Below the pieces are notes generated by a model that ran no database searches, was not told the DNA's origin, and was given only the letters and a program-made list of their open reading frames with translations. This document shows, in pieces, positions 1 through 10,981 of a DNA stretch of 64,000 nt. Each line of letters starts with the position of its first letter. The stretch's first letter is position 1. The DNA comes from Myoxocephalus aenaeus. Its lineage: Eukaryota > Chordata > Actinopteri > Perciformes > Cottidae. A program made the position numbers and the translations under genes. The stretch is taken from the NCBI GenBank assembly GCA_038501785.1, contig JBAMJR010000531.1, positions 357,501 to 421,500 of the forward strand. The letters run 5' to 3'.

Positions 1-158
1 GGATGGTAGTTCTGATCCATCTCACAGGATGGTAGTTCTGATCCATCTCACAAGATGGTAGTTCTTTTACATCTCACAGGATGGTAGTTCTGATCCATCT
101 CACAGGATGGTAGTTCTGATCCATCTCACAGGATGGTAGTTCTGATCCATCTCACAGG
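1..158 (+). repeat. 26-bp GGATGGTAGTTCTGATCCAT minisatellite (5' end cut by window)
   Basis: Six copies of a 26-bp unit ending in CTCACA. One copy has the variant CTTTTACATC. It lies in the intron upstream of exon 1 of the window. Confidence 0.94.
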
Positions 159-300
159 ATGAGTGGAGAAGGGGGAACTCGCCCAATGCTTACGTGACCT
201 GTGTTGTGCTGCTGTTCCTTGAATAAAGAGAGACAGTGGTCTGTGTTGAAGAGGGAAAGATGAAAGCTGACTTGTTGTGTGTCTTCCTCTGCCTCGTCAG
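159..300 (+). other. End of the intron upstream of exon 1
   Basis: Ordinary sequence ending in CTTCCTCTGCCTCGTCAG, a good acceptor. No other feature seen. Confidence 0.8.
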
Positions 301-402
301 GCCCGACGGGATGGGGACGGTGACCGTGGAGGAAAAGGAGAACTTTGAGAACATCAGGGGTCGTCTCATGTCTCTGCTGGAGAACCAGATCACACATTTC
401 AG
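301..402 (+). CDS. cadps2: CADPS exon 1 of window
   Basis: This exon follows a polypyrimidine tract and CAG at 298-300 and ends before GTACGA at 403. Its first base completes a codon from an upstream exon. It reads RPDGMGTVTVEEKENF at the start and LLENQITHFR at the end, a stretch typical of CAPS proteins just before the MUN-type region. The last codon is split AG|G and is completed by the next exon. An open frame runs on past the donor into TATA-rich repeat, but that is read-through and not coding. Confidence 0.93.
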
Positions 403-427
403 GTACGAACAAAACCACTCACAACTA

Positions 428-745
428 CCTTTATATATGTATGCAGATCCTTTATATATGTATGCAGATCCTTTATATATGTATGCAGATCCTTTATATA
501 TGCATACAGATCCTTTATATATGCATACAGATCCTTTTAAATATGTATACAGAACATTTATATATGCATCAGATCCTTCAATTTGCATGCAGATCCTTTA
601 TATATGTATGCACACAGATCCTTTATATATGTATACAGAACCTTTATATCCATGCAGATCCTTTATATTTATGCCTGCAGATACTTTATATATGTATAGA
701 GATCCTTTATATGCATGCAGAACCTTTTATATATGTATACAGATC

Positions 746-809
<64 letters not shown>

Positions 810-895
810 ATCTGTATACATACATAAAGGATCTGTATACATATATGTATGCAGATCATTTATATATGTATACAGATCCTTTATGTATGTATACA
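428..895 (+). repeat. TATA-rich 21-bp minisatellite with (TA)n hairpin
   Basis: Units CCTTTATATATGTATGCAGA repeat regularly to about 545 and then vary. A (TA)n run at about 748-806 is flanked by CAGATCCTTTATA on the left and its complement TATAAGGATCTG on the right, so it can form a hairpin. The variant block at 545-720 recurs at 5010-5200. Confidence 0.93.
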
Positions 896-3800
896 ATTCA
901 ATTCAATTCAGTTTATTTTATATAGCCCAACATCACAAATACAAGTTTGCCTCGGAGGGCTTTACAATCTGTACACATAACATCCCTGTCCCGGGACCTC
1001 ACATCGGATCAGGAAAAACTCCCCTAGAAAGATAGTAAAAACCCTTTTACAGGGAAAAAAGGGAAGAAACCTGAGGGAGAGCAACAGAGGAGGATCCCTC
1101 TCCCCGGATGGACAGAAGCAATAGATGTCATGTGGCCAGAATGAATAGCGTAGTTACAGCACATTCAATGAATATGACAGAAATTATTCATATAATGAGT
1201 ATTAGGCATGGTCCATGATCCTGATAATCCATGAAGCAGAAGGAGGTAGAGAGGAGGGGGGCATCAGAAGGGCCATGGCAGCAGGCAGGACCGGTTCCAG
1301 GCCGGTTCCATCAGCAGGGCCATGGCAGCAGGCAGGACCGGTTCCAGGCAGCCATGGATCCATGGCAGGAGGGGTGGGTGGGGGGGGCGGCAGGACCCGG
1401 GGAAGGACCCGTGGTAGGACCCGGGGCAGGACCGGTTCCAGGCAGCCATGAATCCATGGAAAAAGAAAGTAGAGTTAGTAATGTGCATTGAAGAGACAAT
1501 AGTTTATCCAGATGGAGAGAAAGAAGAGGAGAGGAGGAGTGAAAGAGGAAGAGAAGAGGAGCGAAAGAGGAAGAGAAGAGGAGCTCAGTGTATCCTAAGA
1601 TGTCCCCCAGCAGTCTAGGCCTATAGCAGCATATCTAGGGGCTGGACCAGGGCAAACCTGAGCCAGCCCTAACTATAAGCCTGAAACAGCCCTAAGTATA
1701 AGCGCTATCAAAGAGGAAAGTCTTAAGTCTACTCTTAAATGAGGTGACTGTGTCTGCCCCCCGGACTGAAAGTGGAAGCTGATTCCACAGAAGAGGAGCA
1801 CGATAACTGAAAGCTCTAGCCCCCAACCTACTTTTTAAGACTCTGGGAACCACAAGTAACCCTGCATTCAGTGAGCGTAACGCTCTGGTGGGGTAATATG
1901 GCACTATAAGCTCTTTAAGATATGATGGTGCATCACCAGCTAAGGCTTTATAGGTGAGGAGGAGGATTTTAAATATGATTCTCGATCTTACAGGAAGCCA
2001 GTGGAGAGCAGCTAGTACAGGAGTAATGTGATCTCTCTTCCGAGTCCTTGTTAGTACACGAGCTGCAGCATTCTGGATCAGCTGGAGAGACCCAAGGGAC
2101 TTTCCGGAGCAGCCTGATAATACGGAGTTACAGTAATCCAGTCTTGAAGTAACAAATGCGTGGATCAATGTTTCTGCATCGCTTTGAGACAGGATGTGCC
2201 GGATCTTTGAGATGTTCCGTAGGTGAAAAAAGGCAGTCCTTGAGATCTGTTTCACGTGGGAGCCAAAGGATAGGTCCTGGTCAAAAATAACTCCGAGATT
2301 CCTTACGGTGGTGGTGGATGCCAGAGCGATGCCATCCAGGGAAACCATATCGTCAGATAGTTGATTTCTGAGGTGTTCTGGGCCGAGTAGAATAACTTCA
2401 GTCTTGTCAGAGTTCAGCAACAGGAAGTTGCAGGTCATCCAGGTTTTGATGTCTTTAAGACACGCTTGAAGTTTAGCGACCTGGTGGATTTCATCTGGCT
2501 TGATTGACAGATATAGTTGAGTATCATCGGCATAACAGTGAAAGTTTATGGAGTGTTTTCTGATAATATTGCCTAAAGGAAGCATATACAAGGTGAATAA
2601 AATTGGTCCAAGCACAGAACCTTGTGGAACTCCATGACGAACGGCGGTGGTCGTCGAGGCCTCATCGTTTACAAATACAAACTGAGATCGATCTGATAAA
2701 TACGACTTAAACCAGCTTAATGCTGTACCTTTAATACCAATTGACTGGTCTAGTCTCTGTAATAAGATGTCATGGTCAATGGTGTCAAATGCTGCACTAA
2801 GGTCTAACAGGACAAGTACAGAGACAAGTCCCCTATCTGATGCAACTAGAAGGTCATTAGTAATTGTCACTAGTGCTGTCTCTGTGCTATGATGCTTTCT
2901 AAATCCTGACTGAAATTCCTCAAATAAACTATTGTTATGTAAAAAGTCGCACAACTGATTTGCGACTACCTTCTCCAGTATCTTAGAGAGGAAGGGAAGG
3001 TTAGAGATAGGTCTGTAGTTAGCCAACACCTCTGGATCCAGGGTGGGCTTTTTAAGAAGAGGTTTAATTACAGCTACTTTAAAAGACTGTGGTACATGGC
3101 CCATTAGTAAAGACCCATTGATAATATCTAGTACAGAGGCACAAATTAAGGGTAAAACTTCTTTAAACAGCTTTGTCGGAACAGGGTCTAGGAGACAGGT
3201 AGAAGATTTAGAAGTAGAAACCATTGAAGACAGTTGGTCGAGGTTGATGGTAAAAAATCCATCCAGACGCACAGCAGGGCCCACAGCCTCCTCCATGGTC
3301 ATCCCACCTGAGGATGGACCGGCAGTAGTCGAGGGCAGGAGATCACCGATCCTGTCTCTAATGGCCATAATCTTATCATTGAAGAAGTTCATAAAGTCAT
3401 TACTACTGAGGTCTATAGGAATACACGGATCCACCGAGCTATGACTCTCAGCCAGCCTGGCCACAGTGCTAAAGAGAAACCTAGGGTTGCTCTTGTTTTT
3501 CTCTATTAGTGATGAGTAGTAGGCTCCTCTGGCATTACGGAGGGCCTTCTTATATGTTCTCAGACTATCCCGCCAAACCAACCGGGACTCCTCCAGACCG
3601 TTGGAGCGCCATATGCCCTCAAGCTTCCGTGATGCTTGCTTCAATATGCGGGTCTGAGGGTTGTACCATGGAGCGAGCCTCCTTTGCTTAATGATCCTCT
3701 TTTTTAGAGGGGCTATCGAGTCCAGTGTCACTCTCAGTGAGCCAGTAGCACTATCAACGAGCTGATCAATCTGGGAGGGAGTAAAGTTAGCACAGGAGTC

Positions 3801-4331
3801 ATCTGTTATATTGAGACATGGTAATGAATTAAATACAGAAGGAATCGCTTCCTTAAATCTAGCAACAGCACCGTCAGTTAGACATCTGGTGTAAAAACTC
3901 TTGCCTAACGCTGTACAATCTGGTAGCATAAACTCAAAAGTTATAAGGCAATGGTCTGATAAAAGAGGGTTCTGTGGAAACACTACTAAGTGCTCCACAT
4001 CAATGCCATATGTAAGAACAAGGTCGAGGGTGTGGTTAAAGCAGTGAGTCGGTTCCTGTACTCTCTGACAGAAGCCAATCGAATCTAACAATAAGCTAAA
4101 TGCAACACTAAGGCTATCATTGCTAACATCCACATGAATATTAAAATCACCTACAATAATAACCTTATCAGTCTTAAGGACCAAACTTGACAAAAACTCA
4201 GAAAATTCAGATATAAATTCGGAGTACAAACCTGGTGCTCGGTATACCACGACAAACAGAATCGGCTGTACTGTTTTCCAGGTTGGATGTGAAATACTAA
4301 GAACAAGGCTTTCAAATGAGTTACAGATCAT
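893..4331 (-). mobile_element. CR1/L2-type LINE, 5'-truncated, with open reading frame
   Basis: On the - strand the element runs from 4331 to about 893. It has the EN/RT frame, then a 3' UTR of about 800 bp, then an end in TATATAAAATAAACTGAATTG repeated as AATTG. Short 3'-terminal tandem repeats are typical of CR1/L2 LINEs. The 5' part is missing: TATA microsatellite begins right at the first codon. It sits within the TATA minisatellite. Confidence 0.88.
1692..4331 (-). CDS. LINE endonuclease/reverse transcriptase (5' truncated)
   Basis: An 879-codon frame without stops. The C-terminal half of an apurinic-type endonuclease is at residues about 25-170: GDFNIHVD at 61-68 and the SDH catalytic motif at 125-127. 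The reverse transcriptase follows, with YADD at residues 600-603. The C-terminal part (LQLIQNAAARVL and LAALHWLPV) is typical of CR1/L2 or Rex-like fish LINEs. The first part of the endonuclease is missing, and the ATG lies at the junction with microsatellite DNA, so it is not a native start. The intact frame suggests a young insertion. The product would copy LINE RNA at a nicked target, but this copy is not expected to be functional. Confidence 0.9.
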   Translation of the reverse strand: MICNSFESLVLSISHPTWKTVQPILFVVVYRAPGLYSEFISEFSEFLSSLVLKTDKVIIVGDFNIHVDVSNDSLSVAFSLLLDSIGFCQRVQEPTHCFNHTLDLVLTYGIDVEHLVVFPQNPLLSDHCLITFEFMLPDCTALGKSFYTRCLTDGAVARFKEAIPSVFNSLPCLNITDDSCANFTPSQIDQLVDSATGSLRVTLDSIAPLKKRIIKQRRLAPWYNPQTRILKQASRKLEGIWRSNGLEESRLVWRDSLRTYKKALRNARGAYYSSLIEKNKSNPRFLFSTVARLAESHSSVDPCIPIDLSSNDFMNFFNDKIMAIRDRIGDLLPSTTAGPSSGGMTMEEAVGPAVRLDGFFTINLDQLSSMVSTSKSSTCLLDPVPTKLFKEVLPLICASVLDIINGSLLMGHVPQSFKVAVIKPLLKKPTLDPEVLANYRPISNLPFLSKILEKVVANQLCDFLHNNSLFEEFQSGFRKHHSTETALVTITNDLLVASDRGLVSVLVLLDLSAAFDTIDHDILLQRLDQSIGIKGTALSWFKSYLSDRSQFVFVNDEASTTTAVRHGVPQGSVLGPILFTLYMLPLGNIIRKHSINFHCYADDTQLYLSIKPDEIHQVAKLQACLKDIKTWMTCNFLLLNSDKTEVILLGPEHLRNQLSDDMVSLDGIALASTTTVRNLGVIFDQDLSFGSHVKQISRTAFFHLRNISKIRHILSQSDAETLIHAFVTSRLDYCNSVLSGCSGKSLGSLQLIQNAAARVLTRTRKRDHITPVLAALHWLPVRSRIIFKILLLTYKALAGDAPSYLKELIVPYYPTRALRSLNAGLLVVPRVLKSRLGARAFSYRAPLLWNQLPLSVRGADTVTSFKSRLKTFLFDSAYT

Positions 4332-4428
4332 TTATATATATATAAAGGATCTGTATATCAGACCATGATATACAGATCCATATATATATATATAATCCTT
4401 TATATATGCATGCAGATCCTTTTATATA
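4332..4428 (+). repeat. TATA-rich spacer between two LINE copies
   Basis: TATATATAAAGGATCTGTAT and its near complement, the same words as the flanking minisatellite. Confidence 0.8.
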
Positions 4429-5008
4429 TTCAATTCAATTCAGTTTATTTTATATAGCCCAACATCACAAATACAAGTTTGCCTCGGAGGGCTTTACAAT
4501 CTGTACACATAACATCCCTGTCCCGGGACCTCACATCGGATCAGGAAAAACTCCCCTAGAAAGATAGTAAAAACCCTTTCACAGGGAAAAAAGGGAAGAA
4601 ACCTGAGGGAGAGCAACAGAGGAGGATCCCTCTCCCCGGATGGACGGAAGCAATAGATGTCATGTGGCCAGAATGAATAGCGTAGTTACAGCACATTCAA
4701 TGAATATGACAGAAATTATTCATATAATGAGTATTAGGCATGGTCCATGATCCTGATAATCCATGAAGCAGAAGGCGGTAGAGAGGAGGGGGGCATCAGA
4801 AGGGCCATGGCAGCAGGCAGGACCAGTTCCAGGCCGGTTCCATCAGCAGGGCCATGGCAGCAGGCAGGACCGGTTCCAGGCAGCCATGGATCCATGGCAG
4901 GAGGGGTGGGTGGGGGGGCGGCAGGACCCGGGCCAGGACCCGGGGTAGGACCCGGGGCAGGACCGGTTCCAGGCAGCCATGAATCCATGGAAAAAGAAAG
5001 TAGAGTTT
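4429..5008 (-). mobile_element. Second LINE 3' end (580 bp)
   Basis: Nearly identical to 893-1475, with only a handful of substitutions seen, including the GGCAGGACCGGTTCCAGGC repeats. It is in the same orientation and ends abruptly at TAGAGTT, where TATA minisatellite resumes. It is a severely 5'-truncated insertion or a duplication of the first tail. Small frames in it are not genes. Confidence 0.88.
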
Positions 5009-5348
5009 ATATGTATACAGAACTTTTATATATGCATCAGATCCTTCAATTTGCATGCAGAACCTTTATGTATGCACATAGATCCTTTATATATGTATAC
5101 AGAACCTTTATATCCATGCAGATCCTTTATATTTATGCCTGCAGATACTTTATATATGTATACAGATCATTTATATGCATGCAGATCCTTTATATATACA
5201 TGCAGCTAGTTTATATATGCATGGAGAACCTTTATATATGCATCAGATCCTTTATATATATACAGAACCTTTATATATGCATCAGATCCTTTATATGCAT
5301 GCAGATCCTTTATATATATACAGAACCTTTATATATGTATACAGATCC

Positions 5349-5434
<86 letters not shown>

Positions 5435-5760
5435 TCCTTTATATATGTATGCAGAACCTTTATATTTGCATTCAGATCATTTATATATGCATCAATATTG
5501 TTTATATATTCATACATACCCTTTACATGCAATTAGTTTAAATATGCATGCAGAACCATTACATGCGTGCATATCCTTTAAATATACATAGTTTATTAAT
5601 GCATGCATAACCTTTATATTTGCATTCAGATCATTTATATATGAATGCAGCTTCTTTATATATACAAGCAGAACCTTTATATGCATGCAGCTAGTTTATA
5701 TGCAGCTTGTTTATATATTCATACAGATAGTTTATATATTCATGAATATCGTTTTTTATA
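5008..5760 (+). repeat. TATA-rich minisatellite, second block
   Basis: The same words as 428-895 (TATATATGTATACAGAACCT, CCATGCAGATCC, ATTTATGCCTGCAGATAC) and a (TA)n run at about 5353-5430. The order of variants at 5010-5200 matches 545-720. Confidence 0.92.
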
Positions 5761-6798
5761 TCTATAACGATAGTTTATGAGTTTTCTTTTGTTTGTTTTT
5801 TTGTTTTTAATTTGGATTAACTCCCTTTTAAATGCAGATTGATACATTGTAACTGGTTTACCTCATAACAATAACGTCATTTGACTCTAATAGACACAAC
5901 TTAAGCAAGTTTTGAATCTCATGATAGATTCTCATTCAATTTAGTGGAAGTTAACGGCTGAAAGCAACATTACATTTTAACCTCTAAAACCCATTTTGCC
6001 AAATGCTTTGCTGTGAAAGTGAAGTGATTTGACAACAACCAAAACATGTAATACCACCGGTATGCTCCTTTAACTGCGTCATAATGAACCCATGCGTTCT
6101 GGGTATTTTCAGCCCCATCAGCCGCACACAACAGGTGCAGGGCATGCGTCGACGGCGGCTGATGAGACCTCCCTGCATCTGCGTGCTGCTATTCAGCGCC
6201 GCCGCCGCCGTGTGAACGCATTGTGAGCGCGGTGTGAAAGCGGCAGCCCCGAGACCTTGACCAGCACTCGTCTGAATGGACCTGTGCCATTAACTGTCCT
6301 GGAGCCGGCTCTGTAAACCCTTCACGCCTGAGAGGGGTCCTCCATCTGGCCCCGGAGAGGAGAGGAGGGGGCCGGTCAGGGCCGAGTGTGTGTTGGGGGG
6401 GGGGCGATCAGCGGGAGTCATTACTGACTCACCTCAACAAGAGGCTAATGCTGGTAAACAATGGCTGGGACAATGCCGGGATTATGCTAATGTCCCCCAG
6501 ACAAGAGCAGGAGCTCCACAGTTTAGTTTAGATTAAAGCCCAGCTCGGCCACTAAAGATTCATTTAGGGTTACACGTTTAAACTCCAGCTGCTGCTCTTT
6601 GCTGCATCTAATGGTTATTATCCTTTCACGCAGATTATCTAAAGATTACCTCGTCACCGTTTGGTAATTATTCCTCTTTTGGTCAAGTCTCACAAGGAAA
6701 GATAAACGTGGAGGAACTTGCAGCCCAGTTTCATGGCAGTTTGTGAAGTAGACACAACATGCACTCTATTGGTTCTGTGTTCGTGGACATAAATGTTT

Positions 6799-7450
6799 GG
6801 GGTTTTGTTGCCTAAACCTAGTTGTTGGTTTTGTTGCCTAAACCTAACTGTTGTTGGTTTAGTTGCCTAAACCTAACTGTTGTTGGTTTAGTTGCCTAAA
6901 CCTAACTGTTGTTGGTTTTGTTGCCTAAACCAAACTGTTGTTGGTTTTGTTGCCTAAACCTAACTGTTGTTGGTTTTGTTGCCTAAACCTAACTGTTGTT
7001 GGTTTTGTTGCCTAAACCTAACTGTTGTTGGTTTTGTTGCCTAAACCTAACTGTTGTTGGTTTAGTTGCCTAAACCTAACTGTTGATGAATGTGTTGCCT
7101 AAACCTAACTGTAGGTGATTTTGTTGCCTAAATTTAACTTTTGGTTTTGTTGCCTAAACCCAACTGTTGTTGGTTGTGTTGCCTAAACCCAACTGTTGTT
7201 GGTTGTGTTGCCTAAACCAAACTCTTGGTGATTTTGTTGCATAAACCAAACTCTTGGTGGTTTAGTTGCCTAAACTTAACTTTCGGTTTTGTTCCCTAAA
7301 CTTAAGTTTCGGTTTTGTTCCCTAAACCCAACTGTTGTTGGTTTAGTTGCCTAAACCCAACTGTTGGTGATTGTGTTGCCTAAACCTAACTGTTGGTGAT
7401 TTTGTTGCCTAAACCTAACTGTTGTTGGTTTAGTTGCCTAAACTTAACTG
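6799..7450 (+). repeat. 29-bp GTTGCCTAAACCTAACTGTT minisatellite
   Basis: About 23 copies of a 29-bp unit: GTTGCCTAAACCTAACTGTT followed by GTTGGTTTT. The same phrase occurs singly at about 24185 (TTTCCTAAACCTAACTCGTGG) and 45320, so the array probably grew from a dispersed repeat. Confidence 0.94.
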
Positions 7451-7725
7451 TGAGAAAGTTCCTCATGGACCAAGCCTCTTAATTTGTCTCTCAACCAGAT
7501 TGATGCATTTCTACTTTAAATGTACAGATGTCTGGACCCCGTCGATGGTCTAAGGTCAACCCACCACCGTCTCTCAGAATCCAGTCGGAATCAACGTATT
7601 CCGTCATTTCTGTTGTTTCTTTTGTCGGAGCATTTGAGTCATTCATTGCCGTCATAGTGTTATTGGTTAAATATATAAAAAAATGAAGATGACCCACTTG
7701 AGCTTTAACTCACTTCATTCCTCAT

Positions 7726-7971
7726 TATTCATTCTGGTCACATGACATCTATTGCTTCTGTCCATCTGGGGAGAGGGATCCTCCTCTGTTGCTCTCCTGA
7801 AGGGTTCTTCCCTTTTTTCCCTGTGAAATGGTTTTTACTATCTTTATTTGGGGGAGTTTTTCCTGATCCCATGTGAGTGTCTATGTGTACAGATGTGTAC
7901 AGATTGTAAAGCCCTCTGAGGCAAATGTGTATTTGTGATTTGAGACTATACAAAATGAACTGAATTGAATA
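7726..7971 (+). mobile_element. Third, older LINE 3' end (same family, opposite strand)
   Basis: GACATCTATTGCTTCTGTCC, GGATCCTCCTCTGTTGCTCT and ACAGATTGTAAAGCCCTCTG, ending CTGAATTGAAT, match the complement of 893-1150 with more differences and small deletions. It is older than the other two copies. Confidence 0.88.
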
Positions 7972-9142
7972 GAAACAGGTCCCATGATGCACTTTGACCC
8001 ATTCCAACTCTTCTACATTACATTTATATTCTACTGATCTGCAACAGCAAATACTTCTCAAGGACCATGTTGTTGTACTTTTTATCAACATAATGAGGAC
8101 ACCGGGTTATTTTCCTCCAGTTTCCACGCAAAGCAGTCAAAGCATTAATAACCGTTGGTTATGTTTCGGCTGTTAGAGAAGAGATCACGGTCTTGTTAAA
8201 TGCTATCAGACTCACTGCGTTGACTCTCATTAGCGTTTAACTGAAACCATGATCTCCCTCCAACCCCAACCAGCTCGCCTTTGTTGCCTTAACGGCACCG
8301 AACAATATCCAGGCGGCAAATGATATTTCTCTCAAATGCATGATGCAAAACTAAATATTAGAGATTAAACGCAGTTCCCAGGAGGCAGGGTCGCCCATTC
8401 AGACGGAGGGCCGACCCACGTTTTAACCCACATCGCTGAAAGTGTTCGTACTAATTTAGTGTCAGAGAGAGACTTCAGTCAGATATGGAGCTAAAAACTA
8501 AAAACACCTTAAATAATACGCAGCAAATAAATCAAACGCTTGTGAACAAACCCCTCTGCATAACCCCTCAGAATAGATGTAGGAATGAAAGAGTAAAGTT
8601 TGGTGATGTAAGAGCTGCTGAAGTGGAGACTTCTGGATCAGAGTCTGAGAACAAACTCATGGAGAGAAAACGTCTTTTAAAGAGAAGTTTAGTAACATGA
8701 CATCATGATGAAGACTCTACAGGTGAAGAGGGTCAAAACATGAACTCATAACATGAACTCATAGATGTCACCATCATTTTTATTTATTTATTGTGTTACA
8801 AGTTTTATGAAATGTTGTGTTTAAATATGCAAATGAGGCAATATGAAAAAATAGTAATAAAATAAATGTTTTCTTTCCTCTAGAATGAAAGAAGACATGT
8901 TATTTAATTTTGCCTTATGCATTAAAACACTCTTACAGTTCCTAATGATCACAGTAGTACGGGTCTATACTATTTTTTAAGGACTATTCAAAAGGTATTT
9001 TATAGCTAGATATTTTTCTGTATTTATAATCACTGGGCTTCAATTACTTTTGCCATCATATTTTTTTCTAGCTTTTTTTCTCTCCAGTTTAATCTAATTT
9101 AATGTCTCCTTAAATAATTTCATGAATGTCACTTGTGAGTTG

Positions 9143-9144
<2 letters not shown>

Positions 9145-9176
<32 letters not shown>
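9145..9176 (+). repeat. (CA)n microsatellite
   Basis: About 16 CA units. Confidence 0.96.
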
Positions 9177-9178
<2 letters not shown>

Positions 9179-9606
9179 AGTTGCGTGTCCTTTTGAAATG
9201 CCTGACAGCGCCACGCTCATCCAAAACAAGTCGGGCCTTTTCAACATATTTTTCAGGGACGTGAACGTCACAAACTTGGTGACTTTCACTCAGAGTACGA
9301 ACTGAATCTTCACACACACAATACTTTTTTTTCATTTTTTCATCCATATAAAAAAAGCATAACATCTGCCTGGAGGTTCTCGCCCAGTAAATGTCTGAAC
9401 TGCGCGACCGCGTGCTTTTGTTTATTTAGTTCTGTTCGCTTGTCAATTAGCGACGGTGAAACCTCCCTGAACCGCTCAGGCGGAGCGGAGGTGAGAAACA
9501 CTCCGGCGCTGTAATTGGATGGAAGGAGGCGGCCATCTGCTGACGGATGTCTTGTGCCGCTGCTTCCATCTTCCCATTATTGTTCTTCTTATCCTTATTT
9601 TTGTTC

Positions 9607-9647
9607 ACCCCCCCCCCCCCCCCTCACACACACACACACACACACAC
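9607..9647 (+). repeat. C17 run plus (CA)n
   Basis: A poly-C run followed by about 11 CA units, 58 bp before exon 2. Confidence 0.95.
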
Positions 9648-9704
9648 GGTTGTCCTTGAGATTGTTTCTAAATGTGATGACCGCCCACGTCTCTACATCT
9701 GCAG

Positions 9705-9768
9705 GTACTGCTTTCCCTTTGGCCGACCAGATGGGGCCCTGAAGGCGACGCTCTCGCTGCAGGAACGG
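9705..9768 (+). CDS. cadps2: CADPS exon 2 of window
   Basis: A 64-nt exon between CTGCAG and GTACGG. The first base completes Arg, then 21 codons read YCFPFGRPDGALK and onward to LSLQER. This is the highly conserved continuation of the exon 1 peptide in CAPS proteins. It ends in phase 0. A C17 run and a CA microsatellite lie only about 60-100 bp upstream of the acceptor. Confidence 0.94.
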
Positions 9769-10631
9769 GTACGGCGACACATTTTAAATACGTAACGATA
9801 ATTATCAAAATATGTCCGCCGACGTCAGTCATTCTGAAGACGATGTTTAGGTAAAGTGCTTATTAGTCATTATAAAGCACTTATTAAGGCCTTATTCTGC
9901 ATTATTCTACAACTTGCAGGCTGTTAACGCAGAGTTATCCATCAATAACCTCCTGAATAGTTCCACATGAATTACTATCTTCATGCGTTATTCTCCTTTT
10001 ATAACATTTAGAGAGAAAACGGCCTTTATAGAGATGTTTTGTTATATTACACACATTCTATGAAATGTTATGTTTAAATATGCAAATTATGCATTATGTA
10101 ATGGTGACTTTTGATTAAAACAAATAGTAAAATAAATGTTTTATTTCATTGAATGAGACATTTTTTAATAAACCAGAGCTTTAAAAAACAATGTTTTTAG
10201 CTGTAGTGTCTCACCTTAATAAATAACTATTTATAGTGAACAAAAAGTCTGCATAGGTGGGAATAAAGCGTTTCAAACATATCAATGAAACAGTTTTTTT
10301 ATCAGTTATAAAGTTCTAAAGAACAAATATCTAGCCTAAAGTTGTTTTCAGCTATATAATAATAATTTAATCACATATTGTTCCATCGTAACATCAGTAC
10401 AACAAACAAAAGGAAAACGAAATGCAAAAAGCTTCATGTAACCGTTTCAGTTGAAGCTGCTAACTTTAGCCTAGCGCTAATGTTAGCCTAGCGCCAACGT
10501 TAGCCTAGTGCTAATGTTAGCCTAGTGCCAACGTTAGCCTAGCGCCCACGCGTTTCGATAGCTTCGGGTTTAATCAGAGAAGCTGGTTTCTGCTCCACAT
10601 GACGGAGTTCTTCACCGCCATGTTGTTTCAG
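9769..10631 (+). other. intron 2 (863 bp)
   Basis: Donor GTACGG, acceptor TGTTTCAG. It is mostly AT-rich unique sequence, with a short 17-bp tandem array at about 10464-10549. No gene seen. Confidence 0.85.
10464..10549 (+). repeat. 17-bp tandem repeat, alternating 34-bp unit
   Basis: About five copies of GTTAGCCTAGCGCTAAT. They alternate with a variant ending GCCAAC, so the higher-order unit is 34 bp. It lies in intron 2, less than 100 bp from exon 3. Confidence 0.85.
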
Positions 10632-10755
10632 GTCCTGATGAAGGACATCACCACGCCGGTCCCTCCGGAGGAGATGAAGAGGCTGGTGCAGAAGTGTCTG
10701 GAGAACGCAGCGCAAATCAACTACAGTCAGCTGATGGAGTACGCTCAGATCAAAG
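10632..10755 (+). CDS. cadps2: CADPS exon 3 of window
   Basis: A 124-nt exon between TTTCAG and GTGAGC. It starts in phase 0 and ends one base into a codon. It encodes VLMKDITTPVPPEEMKRL and ends MEYAQIK. This lies at the start of the MHD1/MUN-type helical region of CAPS, which binds SNARE partners. Intron 3 is only 226 bp and shows no room for the optional insert some CADPS1 transcripts carry at this position. Confidence 0.94.
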
Positions 10756-10981
10756 GTGAGCGTTGCCTTAGTCCTTGAGGTCTATAGAGGACCAGGACTA
10801 GACTGAGGTTTACAGAGGACCAGGACTAGATTGAAACTGGTTCAGGACCAGGTTAAAGTTCTTCAAAGTAATTAATGGGGTCACTGAAATCCAAAGGGTT
10901 CATCCTCTGAGGAGCAGGATGCCCGCAGCATTAACTTCCTCGCGTGTTTTATAATCTGCGTTTCCTGTGTTCGGACCTCAG

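Larger units (their letters stand above)
403..9704 (+). other. intron 1 (9.3 kb), repeat and LINE rich
   Basis: Donor GTACGA, acceptor CATCTGCAG. It contains a TATA/GCAGATCC minisatellite (428-895 and 5008-5760), three LINE 3' ends of one family, a 29-bp minisatellite (6799-7450) and CA and poly-C tracts near the 3' end. Between 5800 and 6790 and between 7980 and 9140 I see no gene. These stretches are ordinary mixed-composition sequence, with a CpG/GCC-rich patch at about 6190-6420. Confidence 0.85.

Noticed and set aside
893..5008. LTR retrotransposon with about 580-bp direct terminal repeats
   Set aside because: The repeats are LINE 3' ends, with AATTG tails, and the frame is endonuclease plus YADD reverse transcriptase without gag, protease or integrase.
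6799..7450. Interstitial telomere sequence
   Set aside because: CCTAAACCTAAC differs from the vertebrate CCCTAA repeat and sits once per 29-bp unit.
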